Assembly (NCBI GenBank): GCA_026027325.1
Contig: JAMSLZ010000006.1
Coordinates: 310,001-374,000 of the forward strand
Direction of reading: 5' to 3'
Source: Actinomucor elegans
Taxonomy: Eukaryota > Mucoromycota > Mucoromycetes > Mucorales > Mucoraceae
Length of the DNA: 64,000 nt
The notes under the pieces were generated by a model. It worked only from the letters and a program-made list of their open reading frames with translations. It was not told the DNA's origin and did not search any database. A program made the position numbers and the translations under genes. Shown here in pieces: positions 1-12,791 of this stretch; the stretch's first letter is position 1, and the number at the start of each line of letters is the position of its first letter.

Positions 1-1
1 C

Positions 2-1564
2 ATTCTAAATCGCGTGGATGATAGTGACGAAGGTATACTTCATGCTGTGAGCCATTTACTCAAGTATCCTTTTATCAAGGAGATCTATGTGTACAATCAA
101 ATCAAATCTAGGCCCTTAACAGTGGAGGTAGATATAAAGTTCATAGATGAAAATGTTTGCTAATACTCCCTAGTAGAAACTATACCCAAACACCACCACC
201 AACGTCAACGATCCTGTTCGTATTGAAATCATTGAAACTGATGCTTCTTTATTCAATATGGGCAAGTTTACTGCTTGTGCTGTAGCGACTTATGAAAAAT
301 GTTACTTTCAAGACGATCTATGGCTAAATCCGTATCTGGATAGTTTATATACCCATTCTTACCGCTACCCTGAACATCTTGTTGTAAACACGCGAACATC
401 CAATTATATTGACTATATGACATGGCGCTTTAAGAACAGAGGTAAGATATCTTTGCAAGTGCTTGCCTGTGCTCATCGTATACCAACAGATATTTCAATT
501 CATACGGGCTATGCTGATCTTCGTTATGGTGCGTTCGTTTCACGTCAAAAAGTGCAAACCTTTCTCAGCCAGCTGAGCGCTCAAGGCTTAGATGTAACCA
601 AACTAAAATTAGCAGAAATTTATTTTTCCATTTGGTTGAATCAATATCCCTATCTTGTTTCCAATCCGTTATTGAGCTCAGGCCGCGATAGTTTTAGACA
701 TGTGGACACTGTGAACAATCGATTATCAGTGGAGCACTATTTAGTAGGGTTATGATATAGGATTTAAAACAGATAAAACTAACGCGCCACAGTACGACGC
801 ACTTTCTTTATTAGAGTTTTCGCTGAAGAATAGTAGTTTGTTGGATGAAAATGACTTTTATTTTGAAAAGACAGAAATAGCACCACCTGCGGAAGATAGA
901 GATGTGAGGTAGTATACATTTGGGAGTATATAGTGTTACTGATAGTGTGTGTATGTTAGGTCAAGCTGTGCCAATGATCGTTGCTTATTCATTACAAACA
1001 TGAGAAATATGCCCAACATTGCAGAGGACAGCCATCTTCAATTTAGCTCAACAGATCATCATAACATCAGTCATTATGAAGCTTTATATCACCAACAGTT
1101 TGAATTCACACCTAATCGAACTGTCTATGCACATCATTCTTATCATAAGGCAGTTGACCAAGACACTGAAACATGCTGGAACTCAGTCCAAAGTAGGTGT
1201 ACCTTTGCACAAAGAATAAAATAAGCTAATTCATTCTATAGATCCCAAGGCTGGTGATTATTTTGGATTATATATGGTGGGCGATATTCATGCTAAGCGC
1301 GTGATGCTATATACAAATACCAAGTTTGATTCACCTTTGAATGAAGTGTTCAAGATCACTGTGCAGTGGTATCCTTTTGGGCCTTGGGAAGAATGTGAAA
1401 TCAAGCTGACACCACATACTCAGTTGGCGTATCGTATTGGATTCGACTTTGATTGTCCTGATCGTTACCTAGAGCCGTTCAAATCGATCCGAATTTCTTT
1501 TCAAAAAGACATGACATTGCCTCTTGAATTATGCGGTTTAGCGCTAGATAACTTTGTAGTATAA
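2..1564 (+). CDS. glycosyltransferase-like protein with C-terminal galactose-binding-like domain (5' partial, apparent frameshift)
   Basis: The gene enters from the left edge. Exons read: 2-127, 177-~749, ~750-908, 960-1192, 1242-1564; the introns at 128-176, 909-959 and 1193-1241 have GT...AG ends and join in frame. The N-terminal part resembles GT-A glycosyltransferases (a beta-strand ending in VYNQ, later an acidic YFQDDLW motif), then a conserved-looking RDVRSSCANDRCLF stretch. The last part (from about AVDQDTETCWNS through KAGDYFGLYMVG to the end) looks like an F5/8 type C (discoidin-like) galactose-binding fold. Frame 0 runs into a stop at 753-755, while the next segment continues in frame +1 from GYDIGFKTDK; one base too many in the GGG run at 747-749 would explain it. 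The family name is my inference from motifs; substrate unknown. Confidence 0.5.
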
Positions 1565-2193
1565 TTATGGCTGTATAACACCAACTTTCATATGATGAAT
1601 CCTACCTTACACAACGATAAATGTATTTTATTCAAGAAACATCCGTTGGAGATGTATAGACTATATGTGTTAATTAGTCCGATTTCAATCACTCAATTTA
1701 ATTGTAGTTACACGTTCCTGACGTGTCTATACATCGTAGATCTTGATAATATCTGTTGCAGAACCATAATCTACCTATTATAGTATCTGCTTTTTTTTTA
1801 TTTTTTTATTCAGCATATCACTATCCAGCTGACTACGTGTATATGGATCGGACTTTTTTTTGGGTTCATTTACTTGCTGTTTGATATCATTTGATCTCAT
1901 TACTATCTACTAGGAAAGTAGTATGTAGTGTAATGAACATAGTCATCACTAGGAGATCAGTTGCAGTTTTCTTTTATTTATTTTTTTATTTTTTATTATT
2001 ATTATTATTTTCAGGTAGTACGTGTTACACCAAGTGGATGAAGCAAACAGTGCTTTTAGGCCATTTTTTTTTGTGTGTGTGTGTGTGTGTGTGCGTGCAC
2101 TTTTTTCTTTCTCTCTTTTTGTTTTTGTTTTTTGTTTTTCCTCTTTCTCCGTATAAACAAGACATCTCTTGTATAAACCATTAGGAATTAGCA
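1565..2193. other. intergenic region upstream of rac1, T-rich
   Basis: No gene seen. It holds several T-runs on the plus strand (1790-1807, 1853-1862, around 1975-2010) typical of a promoter/5'UTR here, and a (TG)n microsatellite at 2072-2097 about 100 bp before the rac1 start. The ORFs called on either strand here are low-complexity artefacts. Confidence 0.6.
2072..2097. repeat. (TG)n microsatellite
   Basis: About eleven TG dinucleotides followed by an interrupted CGTG, within the likely 5' leader of rac1. Confidence 0.9.
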
Positions 2194-2927
<734 letters not shown>

Positions 2928-2931
2928 TTGC

Positions 2932-2976
2932 TATTATTATTATTATTATTATTATTACTATTATTATTATTACTAT
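2932..2976. repeat. (TTA)n microsatellite in rac1 3' region
   Basis: Interrupted ATT/TTA trinucleotide repeat starting right after the rac1 stop codon. Confidence 0.9.
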
Positions 2977-3044
2977 TCACCATTATATATATATATTATT
3001 TACTCTTTTTTTTATTGTTCAATACAGTGCATACCTTTCTTTAA

Positions 3045-4168
3045 CTAATCTATACAGCGTAATATTTCCATGACTGGCTTCATATTAGCATCCCCTTCAA
3101 TCACTACATCAAAAGCACTTGTATAAGCTGCTTCCAATGATTTAATATCATGGTTCAAAAACCCAATGTTCAAACAAAGATCATGAGCCACACCATTGCT
3201 CATCTGAAGATCGCCAAGACTATCACCCATTAATATAACATTGGCTCTTTCTTGGATCAGTTTGAAGTAAGGCGACGTCTCCAGTTGAAATTCAGACTTG
3301 TTGAATACATGAATCAAAGGTTCTTTGAAATCAACACAGATACCTTGATCATCAAACACCATCATATTCGATACAGTGTGCATATTTTCAAAATACAAAT
3401 TGACTTCCTTAAGAATCGTATCGATAATATCACCAATACCGGCTGAAAACACTAGGAATGGTACTTGAGAATCTCTACAACTAGTTAAAACATCCTCCAC
3501 GCCAGGTCTTAGTTCCAAGTTGACTTGGTTGGCCATTTTTTCGAGATCTATCAAATGATAATCAATAAAAACATCCAAACAAATACTATCATTAATTACC
3601 ATGCTTGGAAAGTTTTTGCTGAATCAAACTATCGTGTGCTTCTATCCACCATTTCACCATGTAAGGCACCTTTTCTTCGTAGGACAAAGTTTGATCTATT
3701 TCAATTGGATAATACTTGTTATAGATACGAGCGGTTTCTTTCTTGTACTATGCAGTCGCGTTTAGTCTAGTTATCTTTTTGTAACAAGACTTGGAATTTA
3801 CCTCAGGTGTCATGATATCGGACCTGGCAGGGATACCATGAGAGCTAGAGTTACGCTCTAATGCATCTGTTTCTTTATTGCGAACCCAATGACGAGACAT
3901 GGTCATATCGAAATCTATATATAAAACAAGTTTAATGATCCCTTTCCTTTGTTCATTTAAATATACAACTTACCACTAATGAAATGAAGGTTGCGTCGAC
4001 CATCTTGAATAATCTTTTGCAGCTTATCCGTTGTGCTGGCAATGTTTTTAATACGAACAGTTGGAATCTTAAGAAGCGATTCGACTAGATGCGTGTCAAT
4101 TCAAAAGTGATAGGGGTTTTACTGTCCAAAAACTTACCTAGAGCTTTTGCTTGCAAAGACTTTGACAT
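3045..4168 (-). CDS. cytosolic pyrimidine 5'-nucleotidase (NT5C3/UMPH-1 family, HAD superfamily)
   Basis: Five exons on the minus strand (4138-4168, 3974-4084, 3802-3914, 3600-3747, 3045-3547) give 301 aa, close to animal NT5C3. The HAD nucleophile motif DFDMT begins at Asp48, after a conserved RRNLHFIS. Further motifs: IYNKYYPIEID, EEKVPYMVKWW, FSAGIGD (HAD motif II region), LIHVFNK and GDSLGDLQM (HAD motif IV, metal-binding Asp). Family members dephosphorylate pyrimidine nucleoside monophosphates such as UMP and CMP. The start has the only upstream ATG in frame and a short 10-codon first exon. It is divergent from the ferredoxin gene. Confidence 0.93.
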
Positions 4169-4989
4169 TGGAGCGCTTTGATCGTGTTAAAAGAGGATTC
4201 TAAAAAAAAAATGAAGAAAACCGAAGAATCTTTTAGGGTTTATATATTCAGGGACGATTTTTAGTCACAATGATGGCATCGTGCATTTTCGTTTTGTAGA
4301 GCGAGCTTCGGTGTCTGTAAGAAGCACATTGCCAGGTACGTAATGATTGGCTATTTGCGAGAAATCTCAGTTGTCCAATCACAATCAATAACTTAATTTA
4401 GTTTTTGTCGTTTAATCGCTACCAGCCAAAAGAAGTAGTTTGTAAACTTTCAGGAGTTCACTTCTAATACAGTAAGACATTCACACCATTTGATGCACGG
4501 TTAAATTCTACCACCATTATTTAATTAAAGGGTTCGAAAACGATCTTTCAAATGTTCGCTTTCCGATATCCAATGAAAATTATTGTCTAGTGTAAATACC
4601 GCTTAAAAGCCAGAGACTTGAGCAAATTTGAACATTCAATCCCTTTGATTCCCGGTTTCGGCCAAAAATTCACTGGCCAAGCAAGCATTCCTCGGTCAAA
4701 AGCCTTACAGATCCTTTTCCCAACTAAATTGCCCATATCATTACAAGACGTGCTTCATTGACGTTTACCTTTACCAAAAACCATGATAGATCAATTACTG
4801 GTTACATCCTTCTACGTCACCCCAGCTTTAAACTGATTCTCCACATCCTTCTTGTCCAGCCAATCAAACAAGACTGCGAACCTCCCCGCTCATATTTGAC
4901 TATTAAGAGATTTCTTTTTTCTTTTCTTTTTTTTTTCATAGACTTTTTATACAACCCCCTCTTCCTCTACGCTTCATTACTACATTAAC
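4169..4989. other. divergent intergenic region between nucleotidase and ferredoxin genes
   Basis: About 0.8 kb without a gene. It must carry both promoters. A T-rich stretch at 4913-4936 lies 55-75 bp before the ferredoxin ATG. No repeat-family unit is recognised. Confidence 0.6.
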
Positions 4990-5778
4990 ATGTCATTGTT
5001 ACGCTTATTTACAAACAAGGCTGTCTTTCGATCAAACACGATCGCTGTCAGATCTTTTTCTTCTGCTCCAAGTACTGTCAAAACGTTGAGCCCTTTTTTT
5101 GTTGTTAAAAAGATATGACTAATACTATTGTTTTATTAGCCTTATTGCATGGTAAAGGTGGTATTTCTCGAGGTGAAGGGTAAGTTGGATCGAGAATTAA
5201 AAAAAAAACACTGTCGAGATATTCACTGTCAATGTTTTTTTTAGACCATATACTGTTCATTTCATTACACCAGAAGGCGAAAAGATAGATGTTAAAGCAA
5301 CTGAAGGAGACTCCATGTTGGATCTTGCACAAAGATATGACATTGATCTCGAATGTACGTGAATGGATTCGTATCTATCAGAACAAGTATATTGATCCCA
5401 TGTTGTTTGATAGGCGCTTGCGAAGGATCACTGGCATGTTCAACTTGTCATGTTATTTGTGACCAGGATTATTTCGATAAAATGGAAGAGCCTTCAGACG
5501 AGGAGAATGATATGCTTGATTTGGCGTTTGGATTAACCGAGACGTAAGTATACATGACGAAACAGTAGGGGAGGGGGACCTTGCGTTGACTGATTCGTTT
5601 TTTAGATCTCGTTTGGGCTGTCAAATTTTCATGAATAAAGATTTAGACGATATCACCGTTCGCATTCCTTCAGCGACTAGAAATTTGAGAGTAGATGGTA
5701 ATGATAGCACGCACATCACTGACGAACAAACTGATTGATTTACTTGTAACAATAGGATCCAAGCCAACTCACCATTAA
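4990..5778 (+). CDS. yah1: mitochondrial [2Fe-2S] ferredoxin (Yah1/adrenodoxin type)
   Basis: Exons 4990-5071, 5140-5179, 5245-5354, 5414-5543, 5606-5697 and 5756-5778 give 158 aa. The N terminus is Arg/Ser-rich without acids ([14 protein letters not shown]...), fitting a matrix targeting peptide. The cluster ligands fit the adrenodoxin spacing exactly: Cys80, Cys86, Cys89 and Cys126 (C-x5-C-x2-C-x36-C), within [14 protein letters not shown] and RLGCQ. The acidic segment [20 protein letters not shown] is the usual reductase/partner interface. Homologs pass electrons from ferredoxin reductase to Fe-S cluster, heme A and ubiquinone assembly. The first donor (GTACTG at 5072) is the least certain splice site because another frame reads on to a stop at 5115-5117. 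Confidence 0.94.
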
Positions 5779-7059
5779 AAAAAAAAGTAGTATTACTACT
5801 GTGTATATTACTCTTCTGTTTAAACAAATGTAATAAAATACCTGACAGATTCGAAAACAAAGTTCTTTCTTGAAGTATATATCGGTAGTTATATAGACAT
5901 GACAAAAACAAGATTTCGGGCACGATAAGTGTAGTTTATCCGAAATTTTTAGCTGAGTAGAGAAGTATAGGAGGTACTGGGAAAAAAGTCTCGAGAATGA
6001 AAACAAATTAAGCCTAATATCGAATCTGCACTTTAACAAAGATTTCATGAGATGTACCAGTTCATTCTGAATATAAACTACTTGGTAATTGCAACATTAA
6101 ACCAAGATCGATTAGGAAATCTGCACATTAATAGATCTACTTGATGTGTAGTGCTTGTGGTTGACTGCCAATTACTATAGTATAACGCAGTCATTGCATT
6201 TTAGTTAAATAAAAGTTCTGAAAAACGCATCAGCTTATTCTGAGAATGTACTGCTAATCAGATACGATATTAAGCTAGAATCGATTGAAACATAGACATA
6301 GGGGAAATGGAGTGGAAAAGAGTGATTCTCAAAAGATTTTGGGGGAACATACATTATTCCCTTGGGAGCACATTTAATACGCCGTCGCATATTTAGTATT
6401 TTATTTGAGAGTATAAATGATAATTTGAAGGTTTACTTTGTAAATAAACCAAGTATAGGGGATTGGCAAGCATATAAAACTATTTGTCATATATTTTATT
6501 AAATATCAAATACTCTAGTTATAATTGTATTCCTAAAAAGTTCAAAAACTGACTTTTTCATGTATAACATTATAGATTTATTAAAAGTATATAATAGCCT
6601 CTACTCTATTAGATGCATTATTTTTCTTTTCACAAACCTCATTAAATATGTTTTGTGTATATTCACTATTTGGTCGTTAAAATGTATTGAAGCAAATGCC
6701 AATTTTTTTTTAAGCGAGCCTCAATAACATATGTTAAATCGCCGCCCATCCAATAACAATCAAAGAAACTCATGGCGGGTGTTACTACTGACAAGAGACT
6801 TCAAAGCAGATAGTACAGAGAGCCATCATCTGCCTTAATGATGAATTCAATTTTACTGATATAGCGCAAACTGCGAAAGTATGTATGCATTATATAGACA
6901 TGTTTCTAGATTGAAAAGTTGAAACAGTAATAGAGGCGACACTGGTTTATTTCAGCCAATCATATGCTTCCACTAAGCAGGAGCTCGAAATCTAATCATT
7001 CATTGACTTTTTACACCAAACGCGTTTCTATTGGCAATAATAAACTCTTTTTTATAATT
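5779..7059. other. intergenic region with two degenerate ~170-bp repeat units
   Basis: No gene is supported. It contains two minus-orientation units of the dispersed repeat (6061-6137 and 6235-6297) and otherwise AT-rich sequence. The promoter of the p24 gene must lie in the last few hundred bases. Confidence 0.6.
6061..6297 (-). repeat. dispersed ~170-bp repeat, two tandem units (minus orientation)
   Basis: Unit cores start at 6061 (TTCATTCTGAATATAAACTA) and 6235 (TTATTCTGAGAATGTACTGC), about 173 bp apart. Both are followed by a degenerate AATCAGATGCGACATTTGACC-like block and AGATCGATT. See the finding on the repeat family. Confidence 0.6.
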
Positions 7060-7887
7060 ATGCTAATCATGTCTTCCAGACTTGTTTTGTTAGTGATTGC
7101 ACTTGTTTGTCTATTCAAGACGTCCTTAGCCCTCAGCATCGATGTGCCTGCTCATGAAATTGAATGTTTTTACGAAGATCTTGGGCAAGGTGACAAAATG
7201 ACCGTAACCTACCAGGTACATTTTGACCCGAGATGATGTAAATACAACAGTAAAGCTAACCATTTGAATTAGGTTGGTCAAGGAGGAGATTTGAACATTG
7301 ACTTTTGGGCAAGTATTTTTTTTTTTTGTTGGACATCGATGTTTGGAGTGTTAATCTCGGTTCCGTTTTGTAGATTTCTAATCCTCAAGATACTGTACTT
7401 GTCAGTAGCACGCGTGAGGACAAGGGCGCTTTTGCTGTTACTGCTGATCAAGCTGGTAGATACACTTACTGTTTCTCCAACAAAATGTCTGCTGTCTCGG
7501 TCAAATATATCAACTTCAACGCTTTTATCAATGAAAAGAATTTTGCAAATGCAGACAGTACGTATGGATGAATACCTCAAGGTATAATACTAACGCTCTA
7601 TCATAGATCAAGAAGATCCTCTCAAGAATGAAATTGAAGAATTGGCTGATAGTATTTTGGCTGTCAAGGCAGAACAAGAATACATTGTAGCTCGTGAGAA
7701 AAGACACAGAGACAGTAAGTACATCTTTGAGTGCGATTCCCAAGACTAAACGTTCTGTATAGCTGCTGAAAGTACAAATACGCGTGTCAAGTGGTGGTCT
7801 GTTGCTCAGATTGGATTGTTGTTCGCCGTTTGTTTCTGGCAAGTACGCTATCTCAAGCATTTCTTTGAAGTGAAGCGTGCAGTATAA
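7060..7887 (+). CDS. emp24: p24 family cargo receptor, Emp24/TMED2 type
   Basis: Exons 7060-7215, 7273-7308, 7374-7557, 7607-7714 and 7763-7887 give 202 aa. A signal peptide (LVLLVIALVCLFKTSLALS) is followed by the GOLD domain with its two cysteines (EIECFYED and RYTYCFSN), an acidic coiled coil (NEIEELADSILAVKAEQEYI), and one C-terminal membrane span (WWSVAQIGLLFAVCFWQ). The tail YLKHFFEVKRAV has the p24-beta signature: an FF COPII signal and a basic ER/COPI-like end. p24 proteins cycle between ER and Golgi and sort GPI-anchored cargo. Intron 2 (7309-7373) has a GC donor (GG|GCAAGT). ATG 7060 and ATG 7069 are both possible starts. It converges on eIF3c, 185 bp away; an AATAAA lies at 7929. 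Confidence 0.94.
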
Positions 7888-8072
7888 GGAATTTGACAGA
7901 CAAAGTGTAAATATACAAGTCAATTAGAATAAAAACCTTTTCCAAACCAATACATTTCCAAAAAAAAAGTCTTTTGTATTTAAAAGTATGAATAAGCGTG
8001 TAAAAAGAGACAAAAAAAAGTAATAAGATTATATATAAAACTTTTTTCTTACAAGAACAAAAGAGAATCTAA

Positions 8073-10642
8073 CTAATGGTTTCTGTTATGATGACTGCTA
8101 TGACTATGGATGTTCGTGTTAGTGTTATTAGTGTTTGTAGTATCTCTACCATTGGATGTTAAGCGTTCATTTTGATCAACAAGGTTTGCAACCTTTTCAG
8201 AGTATTGCAAAGACAGTACTTGGAGTCTGGAAAGTTCAACCTGGTGAAGAACAAGACATTGAGTAACTTGATCTAGTGAAGCTGATAATTCTTCGTTAAA
8301 GATCATCTTGGCAACGATAGCAGAAACACTGTTCACAGTCAAGTTAAACATGCTGGACAATTGAGCCAAACCCAAGGTAGTGTAATAAGAAGCATAAGTG
8401 AAAAGGTAAGTACGCAGACCTTCTTCTTGAATTTTGCGAACAAGCATCTCTTTGATGTTTTGAGTTTCAGTCATCAGATCCCACACCTTGATAGCCAAAA
8501 TAAAGTCCTTGGCCTTTTCCCATTCACCAGAAGCTAATGCCTTGGCGGCACTCATGATATGATCTCTGGTATTTTCGGGAGGACCACAGAAAGCTTGACG
8601 TTCGTTGTAATCGAGCAAGCGACGGAAAGGACGAGAAATGAACTTTTTGTTATTAGGGCCAGCCTGTGCTTGAGCAGGAATCTCCAAGAGCATTGAAGAG
8701 GTCAAGAAGATGCATTCTAAAAGCTCCAGGTTAATGTGCATATGGAAAGGTAATTGACGCTGACGTTCAATAGCATCTGCTTCAGGGTTAGCAGGTTGTC
8801 CGAAACGTTGGGCTTGTACACCTTGTGCCAAAAGTTCCTTGACACGGCCAGAGCCTTGGATTTCAGAAAGAGCAGCATGCGATTCCTTGATCAAACCATC
8901 ACGGAAAGCACAGATACCGATTTGAACCATAGCACGATTATACAAGATTTGAGTAGCAATGTCTGCTTGATGAATAGAATCTTGAACATGAGACATCAAT
9001 AACAAATCACGGGCAGTATGGAACTTTTTGTGAAGAGCATAATGATAGATGTGACAGAGGATAGCACGTGTACGGAAAACAGTAGAGTTGTCCTTGTAGA
9101 GGTAGTTACAGAGTTGACTGACTAATTCAGTAGGATCTTCGGAGCTAGTAATCTTGGAAACAGCATAGCTAGGCAAGAGCTTCTTGGTAGCAGCTTGAAG
9201 AGAACCAATGACTTGTTCAGGCTTATAGTAAACATGATCCAACTTACGAGAAATGATTCTGGGAAGAGCAAATTCGATGTTGTTGGTTTCACAATAGAAC
9301 TGAGCGCGATCTAACATGGCATATACAGCAGGTTCATCTCTAAGACGATCAATGTATTCAGTGGCGTGAGGATCGATGTTTTGAAGAGACTTGTTGAATT
9401 CATCATCTAAACGTTCGACAAAACTGAGGATAGAACCACGAATCTTTACAACTTCACCATCCTTGGGCACAACGTCTCTATCTTCATTGTCAAGATCATC
9501 AGCATCTTCAGTAACAATAAAGGACTTGTTGGATTCAAGAGTTTTAAGAAGAAGGTTGAATTCAGCAGCAGAAGACTTCCAGACAGTAAGATCCATATAA
9601 GGCGCCTTATTAGCATTGATATCGAAGCGAGAAGCAATCAGTGCCAACAAGACAGAAATCTTTTGGAATGGGGACTTGGCATTCAATAACAAAGCTTCCA
9701 AGGTAGCAATTTGTTCATTACGATCAGTGTTCTATGGTCATGATTAGAGACTGTATAAGATGATAGCTGTGTTGATTTACCTTTTTACCACGGCTCTCCA
9801 AAACTTCTCTCAAGCGAGTCAAAAGATTTTCTGAGGTGACAGCGATCACAGTCTTGCCACCCTTACCAACAGAAGAGAAACCTTCATCAGTACCTTCAAC
9901 AGCAGTTTGGGAAACAATCTCTCTCTTTTGAACAGGTCGAATAGGCTCGTCCTCAACTTCCTCTTCCTTCATAAACTCTTCAGGATCCTAATACATTGTT
10001 AATAACAGAATTAACTCATTATATCTAGTTTTTTTTTTACCTTTCTGTAAGCAGTAATAGATTCTTCGAATTGTTTGGCGAGTTTTCTAAGCTTTTGCTT
10101 CAAATTGTTCATGGCCTTGGTATTACCAGAACTCTTCTTTTTATTGGTCTTATCCTTTTGAAGGTTCTCGGTCAAATGATCTTCAAGTTCGACCATGGTC
10201 TTGATATAGAACTTGGGCATAGGGATAGCATTGAAACCAGTAGTAGCTCTTGAGATGGTTACAGTCAATTTGTCGAATTCTATAGACTGATAAGTATTTC
10301 GAAAAAAACTTTTTCGATATCTATGTTTTTACCAGTTGAAATCAAATTCCAATCATTATTCTTTTGACCATTTTCGATGGCCTTAACAGCGGTTTCCATC
10401 TCTTCCACTCGCTTATCCTTTTGAGACTTGGCTTGGCGTTTCTTGTTTGATTCATCATCTGAATCTTCAGAATCACTACCACCCTTTAAGAAACGATTCT
10501 TGGGTTGATCTTCCTCGACCTCAGAGTGATAACTCTCGGCCTCGGAATCATACTCGGAATCAGATTGGCTGTATTGAGAGTCGTTATCAGTGGAGGAATC
10601 GGAATCAGATTCGGTATCTGAACTACGGAAGAAGCGAGACAT
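8073..10642 (-). CDS. nip1: translation initiation factor eIF3 subunit c (Nip1)
   Basis: Four exons (10333-10642, 10041-10279, 9781-9987, 8073-9731) give 804 aa, the usual eIF3c size. The N terminus MSRFFRSSDTESDSD is followed by a long acidic Ser-rich segment, typical of eIF3c and the part that contacts eIF1/eIF5. The C-terminal half has the PCI-domain region (REDGL..., LREVLESRGKK, then LRTYLFTYASYYTTLGL AQLSSMF and VNSVSAIVAKMIFNEELSASLD), which assembles the eIF3 core. The extreme C terminus is an Asn/Thr/His-rich tail (TNTNNTNTN... HSSHHNRNH). All splice junctions are GT...AG and in frame. Confidence 0.95.
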
Positions 10643-12791
10643 GGTGCTAATCTATAAAGCTCTTAACTTTCGCGAGAAAATAATAGAAGGAAGGTCTCTC
10701 TTGGTAAGGGCACGTCAACCTTCGAGTCGTAAAAAAAAAAGTATCAAAAATTTTCAAGTCACGTGTAGGTGGCTGTGGCAAAGCACAAGACGTCGTTAAA
10801 ACTCCTTCTAGCGCGTTTTTCATAGTTATTTGTCCAAATACTAAATTCAATACAGCAAATTACCTTAGCAACGATACCTGTCAAAATCATCAGCCATAGA
10901 AACAATAACATCTATGATCAGATAAATGAAGCTTCCACAGTAAACTCAATTGTCTCAATCTGATAACTCAATTTTCCATAGTCATCGCAGCTGTTAAAGA
11001 TGGCCTCAAGCCTTTGGTCTTATGAGCAATAATTTGATGGAAAGCAACGTATGCAACATATATAGCCAGTATGATTATATAATAGTTGCTTTTACTTAAA
11101 AGTTTGGCTTTTCACGCGTTATAGCGAGTCTTTTTATGGTATAACTTGATTGTACTTTTGTTCAAAGAAGTCTTTAGAGCTGCTGATTGCTTATTAAAAT
11201 TCTTCACAGTTTTTGTGAATAAACACATTTGCAAGAAATACTGCGCTAGATATGAAGATGACTAGACTAGTTCTGGTTACTCATGTAGTCAACCTAAACA
11301 CTTCAAGATAAATACATAGCGTGACCAGATAAATGTACGTTGTTTACTACTGAGTGTCAGTAGTATCATGCAGAATCTTTGTGCTTGACGGTTTTGGGAG
11401 GTAATTAATATACAATCTTTAGAATGAGCTTGTATCTGGACGATACTATGTGGTGTCAAGATACAAAGCACTACACATATTTAAGATCTCAGCTCATCTA
11501 ATCTGGCATTCAATAATAATACAATATTTAATAGATCTCAAGCTGTGCAATATAGAGATCTTAGTCTTTCTTTTACATTAATAAACAAAACGCACGTTCA
11601 GCGTGATCGAATTGTTATAGTCCCTTTTGTAGTAGAACTCAACTTATATTCCATATAACTCTCAGTGCTGCTGTTCAGATACAATGCTGGAGTACAGATG
11701 ATTGATCACTCCGCAAAACGACTAGCTGCCTTAATGAAATACGTAACAAGTAAATATATACGATACTTTATTTTTGTAGACAAGAGTTTTGATAGATCCA
11801 ATAATACATTCAGAGAATAGACTACTTTTTAGATGTGATATTTAACCAAGACTGCTCAATAGGTCTATGTAGATCTTGTTTGCTTGAGATGCGTCTGAGG
11901 CGCATCTGTGAAATGCGATATACATGTTGCATTTCAGTCGAGCAATGTGTCTAATAGGCTCAACGATTCATTTTGAATCTTTACTACTCATCAGATGCGA
12001 TGTTGAGCTGAAATTGTTTAGGAAGTGATCGAGAAAATGGAAAAATTTGTGAGGGTATCCTCTAAGGACTAAAACTCTCATATTTTACTTTGCTTTATAT
12101 GTAGAGCATAAACGCAGTATTTTAAAAGCATGAGCTAATTAGTAGCATAAGTCTAGTATATTCGAAAGCTTGCATACCTATTTTTCTGGAATTTTCAAGG
12201 AAACATTTTTTTCAGCGATAGCTTGATTAATTGACAAAATATATCAATGGTCTATATTATATCATTATATCCTTCATTAAATTATGTACGTTTTTTTTTA
12301 AAAAAAATCGTCGCGTGTATTGGTAGTTTCTAATTAAAAAGAGATCAAGGTTCTTGCCAAATTTTTTGATGCGTCATATGAGCGGGTAGCCTAAAGAACC
12401 AGTGCTTAATGTCCGACCTCCAGCAAATCTCAAGAAAATTCAATGGTATGTCTGCATTTTTTGATAAAACTAAGGGAACTTTAGAAGCATAATATTTAAT
12501 ACAGCTGAGCCTCATCACATTTGAACTATTTAACTATAATTTCATGAAAAATAAACTCGATTGATTATAATGTAGTAAGCAGTGTATGGAAGTTACAGGC
12601 GCACCCTATGAAACTTTTTTTTTTTTTTTTTTTTTTTTACTGCGGTTCGAGTAGTGTGCTGCGACATCGGTCACTTAAAACCTCGGCCAGAATATAAAAG
12701 CTTATAAAAAGTGGCATTAAAACGAGGCTATCTTTGCTCGCGTTTTTTCTTAATCTTTTTTTTTTTTACTCCTTAAATATCGTATACTAAC
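10643..12791. other. 2.1-kb gene-free region with repeat units
   Basis: No gene supported on either strand; ORFs are short and AT-driven. It holds two minus-orientation units of the dispersed repeat (11796-11875, 11966-12030) and a T-run of about 22 bases at 12617-12638. A TATA-like AATATAAAAG near 12691 lies roughly 100 bp before the rqc2 start. Confidence 0.6.
11796..12030 (-). repeat. dispersed ~170-bp repeat, two tandem units (minus orientation)
   Basis: Matching cores are CATTCAGAGAATAGACTACT near 11808 and TTCATTTTGAATCTTTACTA near 11967, about 160 bp apart. Each is followed by CAGATG(C/T)GAT(A/G)TT and GATC motifs. Confidence 0.55.

Noticed and set aside
3252..3770. Plus-strand ORFs over the nucleotidase gene
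   Set aside because: Shadows of the minus-strand exons, which carry HAD motifs.
7278..7923. Minus-strand ORFs of 100 and 131 codons over emp24
   Set aside because: They run across introns and exons of the p24 gene alike and have no family features.
12617..12660. GGTTCGAG after a T-run, resembling a tRNA T-loop
   Set aside because: The T-run precedes rather than follows it, and no acceptor stem or anticodon arm can be paired around it.
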